From contig NZ_JAEMSD010000004.1 in the NCBI RefSeq assembly GCF_016462955.1, positions 19,745 to 54,961 of the forward strand: DNA of 35,217 nt. Reading direction: 5' to 3'. This DNA is from Bradyrhizobium sp. (lineage in GTDB: Bacteria > Pseudomonadota > Alphaproteobacteria > Rhizobiales > Xanthobacteraceae). Below are positions 26,170 through 33,082 of this stretch, one piece after another; position 1 is the stretch's first letter; each line of letters begins with the position of its first letter. A program made the position numbers and the translations under genes. The notes under the pieces were generated by a model, which searched no databases, was not told where the DNA came from, and worked only from the letters and a program-made list of their open reading frames with translations.

Positions 26170-27399
26170 CTACCGTTCGCGGGTCGCAAGCGAGACGCCA
26201 AGATCGATCACCAGTGCGAGCATCAGAGCGGCGCCGCCGAGTCCAAAAAGGACCGAATAGTCACTTCCGGCCTGTGCGAAGATCCCCGAAAATCCGTAAG
26301 CAGCAGCCGCCTGGAACAGGGCAAAGCTGGTCGTGGCGTGGCCCCACATCGCTCGCTGTTGCTCAAGCGAGTGCGGCACCAGTTCATGCACCCGTCCAAG
26401 GACCAGGGGCACGATCCCGGGCGTGAAGGCGCCGACCACCACGCTCGAGACGATCAGTGACGCCGGCGCCGTGCTGACAGTGGGCAGCAGCACGGCCGCG
26501 GTCTCGACCAGGAACGCCGCGCGCAAAGCCGGACCGAATCCAGACCGGTCGCCCAGGTGGCCGGTGACGAGTGGCCCGACGACTGCGCCCAGGCCGTAGA
26601 GCACCCAGTAGCGGGCCCCCGCGGCGATGCCCTGGCCAAGGCCACGCGCTACGAAATCGACGATGAAGACCATGTGCGGCACCAGGGCTACCGCATTGAG
26701 GCCGTACTGGAGCAGGAGCGCGCGGGCAGCCAGCGAGCCACGATGGTGCTTCGCTCGATGCGACGGCGTAGCAGCAGGCTCGGCTTCGGCCGGCCAGTTC
26801 CACCAGCTCGCGAGCGTGAGGAGCGCCGAGAGCATGCCAAGTCCGTACCAGCTCTGCTGCAATCCCTGTTGCAGCAGCAACGGCACGAGAGTGCCGGACG
26901 CGGCGACTCCCAGGCCGACGCCGGCGAAAATCACGCCGCCGACGGCTCCGCGCCGTGCCGCCGAGACGTGTGGCAGAATGACCGAAGCCGCCAGCACCAT
27001 GATGATGCCGCCGGCAAGGCCGGACAGGAAGCGCCAAGCGAAAAACCACATGAACGACAGCGGTGTTGCGCTCGCAATGAAGGAGAGCGTGGCAAGCAGC
27101 ATCATCGCCCGCAGCGTGCGGACCGCACCGACCCGGGTCGCGAGAGCTCGTGCCGCGAGCGCGCCAGCGAGATAACCGGCCAGGTTCGCCGCGCCGAGAT
27201 AGACGACATCCGACGCGCTGAACCATTTCGCCGCAATCAACGCCGGGATCAGCGGCGTGTAGGAAAAACGGGCGAGCCCGAGGCCGACCAGCGATGCAGA
27301 CAGGCCCGCCACGGCGTATCGCCAGGTTGATCGCAAGTCCAATTCCGGTCGCGGGGGCAGCCGGGACTTGCTGTGCTGCTTCGTATCTGCGTCGGTCAT
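26170..27399 (-). CDS. YbfB/YjiJ family MFS transporter
   Basis: Polytopic; AGLSASLVGLGLARFSYTPLIPALIAAKWFSASDVVYLGAANLAGYLAGALAARAL typical of the family. Confidence 0.88.
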   Translation of the reverse strand: MTDADTKQHSKSRLPPRPELDLRSTWRYAVAGLSASLVGLGLARFSYTPLIPALIAAKWFSASDVVYLGAANLAGYLAGALAARALATRVGAVRTLRAMMLLATLSFIASATPLSFMWFFAWRFLSGLAGGIIMVLAASVILPHVSAARRGAVGGVIFAGVGLGVAASGTLVPLLLQQGLQQSWYGLGMLSALLTLASWWNWPAEAEPAATPSHRAKHHRGSLAARALLLQYGLNAVALVPHMVFIVDFVARGLGQGIAAGARYWVLYGLGAVVGPLVTGHLGDRSGFGPALRAAFLVETAAVLLPTVSTAPASLIVSSVVVGAFTPGIVPLVLGRVHELVPHSLEQQRAMWGHATTSFALFQAAAAYGFSGIFAQAGSDYSVLFGLGGAALMLALVIDLGVSLATRER

Positions 27400-27430
27400 G
27401 TCATCCTCCTGCGCGCGAAACGCGAGCGGA

Positions 27431-27667
27431 TCAGTCCGTTTGAGAGGTGCGGCGGCGGCGGAATTCCGGCACGGGCAGGCCGCCCCAGCCCCAATTGTCG
27501 GTGTCGACCTCCTCGATCACCACGAAGGTGGAGTCGAGCGGCTTGCCGAGCACGTCGCGCAGGAGCTCGCTCGATCCCTTGATCAACGCAGCTTTTTCCT
27601 CCGCCGTGAGCGACGCCGCTCCCGGCGTCGTTCCCTCGCGGGTCACTTGAATGGTGACGATTGGCAT
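27431..27667 (-). CDS. 4-oxalocrotonate tautomerase family protein
   Basis: MPIVTIQVTREG...LTAEEKAALIKGSSELLRDVLGKPLDSTFVVIEEVDTDNWGWGGLPV; Pro at position 2. Confidence 0.88.
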   Translation of the reverse strand: MPIVTIQVTREGTTPGAASLTAEEKAALIKGSSELLRDVLGKPLDSTFVVIEEVDTDNWGWGGLPVPEFRRRRTSQTD

Positions 27668-27682
27668 GGTCCCGCTCCGCGT

Positions 27683-28393
27683 TCAGTGGCCGGCGCTCTG
27701 GCCGCCGTCGACATGCAGGATCTCGCCGGTGACAAAGGAAGCACCCTCTAGATAGAGGACCGCATCGACGATGTCGGACATCTCGCCCATGTGGCCGACC
27801 GGGTGCAGCGCGTCGAGCTGAGCATGCGTCGCGACCGGATGCATCGGCGACTTGATGATCCCAGGCGACACCGCGTTCACTCGGATGCCGCGCTTGGCAT
27901 ACTCGATCGCAAGCGACCGGGTCGCGGCATTCAGCCCGCCTTTGCTCAGCGAAGCCAATACCGACGGCACGTTCGAATTGGCCTGATCGACCAGGGTCGT
28001 GGTGATCTGGACAATATGACCCGACCCCTGCTTTTCCATCTCAGCAATCGCGAGTTGCGTGATGTTGAAGAAGCCCGCGGTGTTCGTTCCCATCACCGCC
28101 GCATAGTCCTCGGCCGTGTATTGCGTGAACGGCTTTGCGACGAAGATGCCGGCGTTGTTGACCAGCGTGTCGACCCGACCGAAGCGGGCGATCGCCTGCG
28201 AGACCGCGCGCTCGGCGGTGGCCCGGTCGGCGATGTCGCCGGCAACGGCGAGGATTTCATCATCGTTCGATGGCTTGACGGAGCGCGCCGTCGCGACGAC
28301 GCGGTAGTTGCGATTGCGAAAACCCTGGACCAGGGCGGCGCCAATCCCCTGCGACGCACCGGTGATGATGGCGACCTTCTGCTCGATACCCAT
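27683..28393 (-). CDS. SDR family oxidoreductase
   Basis: VAIITGASQGIGAALVQGF, LVNNAGIF, catalytic region LASLSKGGLNAATRSLAIEYAKRGIRVNAVSPGIIKSPM, GEILHVDGGQSAGH. ATG at 28393; the ORF-track start at 28774 overlaps the divergent LysR gene. The Tyr of YxxxK is replaced by Ser (LSKGG). Confidence 0.88.
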   Translation of the reverse strand: MGIEQKVAIITGASQGIGAALVQGFRNRNYRVVATARSVKPSNDDEILAVAGDIADRATAERAVSQAIARFGRVDTLVNNAGIFVAKPFTQYTAEDYAAVMGTNTAGFFNITQLAIAEMEKQGSGHIVQITTTLVDQANSNVPSVLASLSKGGLNAATRSLAIEYAKRGIRVNAVSPGIIKSPMHPVATHAQLDALHPVGHMGEMSDIVDAVLYLEGASFVTGEILHVDGGQSAGH

Positions 28394-28604
28394 GAGAGGC
28401 TCCTGTTGCTGGTTTGGAAGCTCCGCCAGCACTGGCTGGCTTGGCTCTTCACGTACGGTGCGCCGGCTTCCTTGCGAATATCCGCAGCCCGGCAGACACT
28501 CTTTCGCCAGGCGAACGAATGCGGCGCCGACGTCTTGCGGCGGTTGTCGAGGTGAGGCTGAACGCCTAGCCTGCAGCCGGAACCTGATAATGCGGCGGGA
28601 CGGC

Positions 28605-29528
28605 ATGGATCGACTGGATGCGATGAAGGTGTTCGTCCTTGCGGTGGACGAGGGAAGCTTGGCTGCGGCGGGGCGCAAACTCGGCCGCTCTCCGGCCGCG
28701 GTGAGCCGCGCAATTGCTTTCCTGGAGGAGCGTGTCGGCGCCGAGCTGCTGCACCGGACCACGCGATCCATCAAGCTGAGCGAGGAGGGCGAGCGCTATG
28801 TCGAGGTTTGCCGCCGCGTCCTCGCCGAGCTCGAGGAGGCCGAGGACATCGCAATTGGAGCGCGCGCGGCGCCGCGCGGCCTTCTCACGATCACGGCTCC
28901 CGTCGTGTCGGGCGAGATGGTCCTGCGCCCCATCCTCGATGCGTTCCTTGACGCCTATCCCACCGTGTCGGCGAAGCTCCTGCTGTTCGATCGCGCGGTC
29001 AATCTGATCGAGGAGGGCGTCGACGTCGCGCTTCGCATCGGTCCTTTGGCGGATTCGGCGATGACCGCCATGCGGGTCGGCGAGATCAGCCGTGTCGTCG
29101 TGGCGGCTCCGCGCTATCTGAAGCAGCATCCGCGCATTGCCGAGCCCGGCGACCTCGCCAAGCACCAGATCGTCGCCATGGCGCATCTGCCCAATTCCTG
29201 GACGTTCGCGCCGCAGGCCGGCTCGTCAGCGCCGCGCACCGTCCAATTCACTCCGCGCCTGATCGTCAACAGTACCTATGCGGCAGTCGCCTCCGCGGTC
29301 GCCGGACGTGGCGTGGCACGGATGTACTCGTACCAGGTGGCAGAGCCCCTCGCACGCGGCGACCTCGAGATCGTACTTGCTGATGAAGAAGATCCGCAGA
29401 TGCCTGCGCATCTGATTTGCCCGCAAGGCCGGCTCTCGGTGCCAAAGGTGCGAGCCTTCACCGACTTTGCAGTGCCGCGCCTGAAAAAGCAGTTTGCAGA
29501 GCTGAAGAAGCGGATCAGACCGCGCTGA
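28605..29528 (+). CDS. LysR family transcriptional regulator
   Basis: MDRLDAMKVFVLAVDEGSLAAAGRKLGRSPAAVSRAIAFLEERVGAELLHRTTRSIKLSEEGERYVEVCRRVL; divergent from the SDR gene. Confidence 0.92.
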   Translation: MDRLDAMKVFVLAVDEGSLAAAGRKLGRSPAAVSRAIAFLEERVGAELLHRTTRSIKLSEEGERYVEVCRRVLAELEEAEDIAIGARAAPRGLLTITAPVVSGEMVLRPILDAFLDAYPTVSAKLLLFDRAVNLIEEGVDVALRIGPLADSAMTAMRVGEISRVVVAAPRYLKQHPRIAEPGDLAKHQIVAMAHLPNSWTFAPQAGSSAPRTVQFTPRLIVNSTYAAVASAVAGRGVARMYSYQVAEPLARGDLEIVLADEEDPQMPAHLICPQGRLSVPKVRAFTDFAVPRLKKQFAELKKRIRPR

Positions 29529-29835
29529 TTCAGTGCAGCAGCTGCGTAGCCGCGTGCGCTAGCGTCCGACAGCGCGCGACAGGCAATTGTACGCGCAGAG
29601 CGACCGAACGTCGAACTGATTAAAGATGTCGAATGGCTATGCGCTCCCTTTCCTCTCAACGAGGAGAATAAGGCGCAGCGCGATCTAGCGGTCGATCAGC
29701 GCAAGAGCGCATTGGCGGAATGGCTGGATGCGCAGACCGCACGCGGTAGCAATAGCGATCAGACGGCATGGCGCCTGAAGCCCTGCCCTACGCTGATGTT
29801 TGTAAATGGCCGGCGAACTCGACCAAAAGCACGAC

Positions 29836-30033
29836 CAGGATCTACGCGATACCTGCGTCATACTTCTCGATCAAGCTGGCTGCGACTTGCTGACGATTTA
29901 CGACAACACTGGGCATTCATACTGAAGCGCGCAGACCATCGTGAAGCACTACCGCCCCGGGAATGCGGCTCGCGCCGATTCTGGCATCGGCAGGCTTGAA
30001 TTGCAGGTGCGCAAGGAAGGCATGAAGGGCTGA
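29836..30033 (+). pseudogene. C-terminal remnant of a tyrosine recombinase/integrase
   Basis: In-frame translation QDLRDTCVILLDQAGCDLLTIYDNTGHSY*SAQTIVKHYRPGNAARADSGIGRLELQVRKEGMKG*: xDLRxT, TGHS and IVKHY match the catalytic C-terminus; internal TGA and no intact upstream domain. Confidence 0.65.
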
Positions 30034-30310
30034 ACAGAGACCGGTAGGTCTCATGGCTGGCGCTTCAACGGAGCATGGGCTCCGGCCCAAGGTAGCGCAG
30101 CGCGCGGCCAATCTCGCATTCTGTGTTTCGACTCATTCCTTCAACGAGCCGAGCGCTTCGTCACTGGGCAACCTGTGAAGGCGCAGGGCTTGCCATCTAG
30201 CTAGGATCGCCCGCGCCCGGCAACAACGCTCCCAATCATCCGACTCGTCGCATGGCGTGCGAGCACTAAGAGCGTCGCACGAGACCCCGTTTGTTCGAAT
30301 CGCGCAAACT

Positions 30311-30329
30311 AAAAAGGCCCTTGCGGGCC
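30311..30329 (-). terminator. Rho-independent terminator
   Basis: Reverse strand GGCCC-GCAA-GGGCC-TTTTT. Confidence 0.7.
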
Positions 30330-30345
30330 AATCCCTTGAGGGTTG

Positions 30346-30392
30346 TGGGCGCACCAGGGCTCGAACCTGGGACCTGCTGATTAAGAGTCAGC
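30346..30392 (-). tRNA. Truncated tRNA-Lys(CTT): anticodon arm, T arm and 3' acceptor strand only (att-like fragment, not functional)
   Basis: Reverse strand GCTGACTCTTAATCAGCAGGTCCCAGGTTCGAGCCCTGGTGCGCCCA; upstream sequence (GATTGTTCTGAACCCGGG) has no D arm or 5' acceptor strand. Confidence 0.7.
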
Positions 30393-30621
30393 CCCGGGTT
30401 CAGAACAATCAATGACTTACTTGTCGCACCACTGGCTTCTCAGACAGAAGGGGGCATTTGTGCTGCACTCGGTCATTGTCGCGCAATGGTGATGCCTATG
30501 CGCGTGCTTTGCCGATCGAGCAGCCTACATACTCTGCACAGAAGACGATTTTGGAAACGCCACCGGCCGAGCAGCGACCTCGCCAAGCGAATCTCCGCAA
30601 AGAAAGCAATGGAGAATCGCT

Positions 30622-30864
30622 ATGAATGCACTCAAGATCTTGATCGCTACGGCGCTGATCTCGACGGCAACGTTGTCGGCAGCCTCTGCCGCATGGTCCT
30701 TCGCCGATCAGGAGCCAGCAACTTTTGCCTCGATGTATCCCAACCGGGATGTCCTGAATGGTGGCGCGTTGACGCCGGCAGGACGAATGGGCCTCGAGCG
30801 CGCCGGTGGCGCTGCGCCCGTGTTTGGTATGGGTGAGGTTCGCACCCCTCACCGGCACGGGTAA
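30622..30864 (+). CDS. Small secreted hypothetical protein
   Basis: MNALKILIATALISTATLSAASA signal peptide; AWSFADQEPATFASMYPNRDVLNGGALTPAGRMGLERA. Confidence 0.65.
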   Translation: MNALKILIATALISTATLSAASAAWSFADQEPATFASMYPNRDVLNGGALTPAGRMGLERAGGAAPVFGMGEVRTPHRHG

Positions 30865-30920
30865 CGGGCCGAAGGAGCAAGCAAGATGCAGCCTGTCAGA
30901 TACGGCTGATCGTCTTCACC

Positions 30921-30967
30921 CCGAACGGAGTGCGGCCGCGTGAGGCGGCGCACTCCGCGGTGTTCGG
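30921..30967. terminator. Long GC-rich hairpin after the 30622 gene
   Basis: CCGAAC-GGAGTGCG...CGCACTCC-...GTTCGG nested complementary arms. Confidence 0.5.
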
Positions 30968-31088
30968 GCCGCATGCATCGCTCAAGGCAACAACGAAAAA
31001 TGGACTGCAGTTCCGGCTCTCGCATGAACATGGCCGACGCGCCATCTCGAGATGGCCGCGGGGCTCAATGAGGCAACAAGCTGCCGTC

Positions 31089-31799
31089 TCAGCACCCCGA
31101 CGGCAGGACCGGCGAAACTCCGGGCGTCGGCGCCGCGCCTGACGCGTTGGCCGGCAGCACGGTTGCAGGTACCCCCACGTTCATCGTCATTCCTTCCGCA
31201 CAGGCCGAGCTGTTGGGACTCGGCACGACGGCGTTCGGATCGATGCCGGTGCCGACGTCGTCGCCTATGGCGACCGGGATACTTCCAGGAGCCGGTCCGG
31301 CCGGCACTTGCGGAATCGAGAGCGGCAAGCTCGTGGCTGTGGTCACCGACCCGCCCGGCGTTGAGCTGCAAGCTGTCGCCGATCCCGTCCCTAATGGTGC
31401 GGCCGCGGCAAGCGTCCCGATCGAGCTTCCGATCTGTCCTCCGGTCTGCCCTTGGGCCGGAATGAGCGGAGCCATGCTGCCCGGTGTCGACAGGCCGGGA
31501 GTCGTTACGGTCGGTGTCGCCGGCACCGGCGTCGAAGTCGTCGCTGGCGGGGCACAGACAACGACCGTGCCTGGCGTCGTCGGATCCATCGCGAGCGGAA
31601 CGGGCGCCAGCGTGGTGTCAGGCGCCCCCGGCAGGGTCGTTGCAGAAAACGGACCTGGGCTATCGAGCGGTGAGGTGACGACCGCGCCCGGTACGGTCGG
31701 CAGGCTCATCGCCGTGCTGCCGGTGGTCGTGACCTGGGCCTGGCAAGACAAGACCCCCAGCAGCAGGGCTGCAAATGCCGCGCACGCCGTGCGGATCAT
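31089..31799 (-). CDS. Secreted Pro/Thr/Ala-rich low-complexity hypothetical protein
   Basis: MIRTACAAFAALLLGVLSCQAQ signal followed by a PTTPGTVV/PATPTVTTPG-rich chain ending SGC; stop is 3 nt from the efflux adaptor locus boundary. Confidence 0.65.
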   Translation of the reverse strand: MIRTACAAFAALLLGVLSCQAQVTTTGSTAMSLPTVPGAVVTSPLDSPGPFSATTLPGAPDTTLAPVPLAMDPTTPGTVVVCAPPATTSTPVPATPTVTTPGLSTPGSMAPLIPAQGQTGGQIGSSIGTLAAAAPLGTGSATACSSTPGGSVTTATSLPLSIPQVPAGPAPGSIPVAIGDDVGTGIDPNAVVPSPNSSACAEGMTMNVGVPATVLPANASGAAPTPGVSPVLPSGC

Positions 31800-33082
31800 G
31801 TTTGCGTCCCCTGGCTAGGCTCATCGCTGCGGATCGAGACCCGACTGCCTTCGATCAGATCGACCGCCGGATTGAGCACGACTTGATCGCCGGGCCGAAC
31901 ACCGTCGCGCACTTCGATCGACGTGCCGAAATCCCTTGCGATCGAGACCTTTTGCATATGAACGGTGCCGTTGCGCACGACCGCGACGTGAAGGCCATTC
32001 TGATCGAAGATCAGCGCATCGGCTGGAACCGACGTCGACGGAGTCTTGCGCGGGATCGATAGCTCGACCGTGCAATAGATGCCGGGATTCAGGGCGCCGT
32101 CCGGATTGGGGACGTCGATCTCGGTCAGCAGCGTCCGGCTGACCGGTTGCAACGCCGTTGCGATACGGGTGACTTTCCCCGGAAATGTCCGGCCCGGAAT
32201 TTCCGGGACGCGAACCTCGGCATCGATGCCCGGCGTGACGCCGAAGGCCTCGTCCTGCGGGACGAAGACCTGGGTTCTGATGACGTCTGAATGCATCAGC
32301 GTGAACATGAAGGTCGAGCCGGCCTGAACGAGGCTGCCATTGTCGACGTTCCGCTGCGTGATCACGCCGTCGAACGGGGCGACCACGCGTTGATAGGCTT
32401 TTTCCTGCTGAAGAACGCGGATCTGCGCCTGCTGCGCCGCGATGTTCGACTGGGCGACGCCCACCGCTGCCTGTTGCGCGCGCAGGGTGAGCCGATCGTT
32501 GTCGCCCTGCTGGGCCGTCAACCAGCCCTGCTTGACGAGGTTGCTATCCCGCGAATTGGTGGTTTCGGCAAGCTCCCGGCTCGCCTCGGCCTGCTGCAAG
32601 GCGGCCTGGTTCTGTGCCAGCGTCGCCTGCGCCTGCGCGATCTGCTGGTCGAGCTCGGGCGCGGTTATCTCAGCGAGAAGATCGCCCTTCTTCACGCGAT
32701 CGCCGATATCCACGTAGCGCTTCTCGATGTAGCCGCTGGCCCGCGCGAAGATGTTCGCCGCCTCGAATGCCGTTGTCGTCGCCGGCAGGGTGACCTTGAT
32801 GAGGTCGCCGCCGGCGCGAACGGTCGCCACCCGAACCTCGGGAACGGCGGTCCTGGATTGCTCGACCGACGCTGCCAGATCGTGCGCAGCCTGATAGTGC
32901 CGCCAGCCGCCGACGCCGAGACCGCCTGCCAGGAGCACGAGCACGGCGCCGCCGAACCAGGCGCCGCCGGAGCGGCGGCGCGGCCGCACCTCCTTGCCCG
33001 GCATATCCACGATGCGGCAGGTGTCCGCGTCAGGCCGCTCGTTCATGCCGTCGCTGTTGATCCGCGCGCGAACATCGCTCAT
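31796..33082 (-). CDS. RND efflux periplasmic adaptor (membrane fusion protein)
   Basis: ASGYIEKRYVDIGDRVKKGDLLAEITAPELDQQIAQAQATL...VVAPFDGVITQRNVDNGSLVQAG; downstream in operon with the RND permease. Confidence 0.92.
   Translation of the reverse strand: MSDVRARINSDGMNERPDADTCRIVDMPGKEVRPRRRSGGAWFGGAVLVLLAGGLGVGGWRHYQAAHDLAASVEQSRTAVPEVRVATVRAGGDLIKVTLPATTTAFEAANIFARASGYIEKRYVDIGDRVKKGDLLAEITAPELDQQIAQAQATLAQNQAALQQAEASRELAETTNSRDSNLVKQGWLTAQQGDNDRLTLRAQQAAVGVAQSNIAAQQAQIRVLQQEKAYQRVVAPFDGVITQRNVDNGSLVQAGSTFMFTLMHSDVIRTQVFVPQDEAFGVTPGIDAEVRVPEIPGRTFPGKVTRIATALQPVSRTLLTEIDVPNPDGALNPGIYCTVELSIPRKTPSTSVPADALIFDQNGLHVAVVRNGTVHMQKVSIARDFGTSIEVRDGVRPGDQVVLNPAVDLIEGSRVSIRSDEPSQGTQT

Noticed and set aside
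30346-30392. Functional tRNA-Lys
   Set aside because: D arm and 5' acceptor strand are absent, so only a 3' fragment is called.
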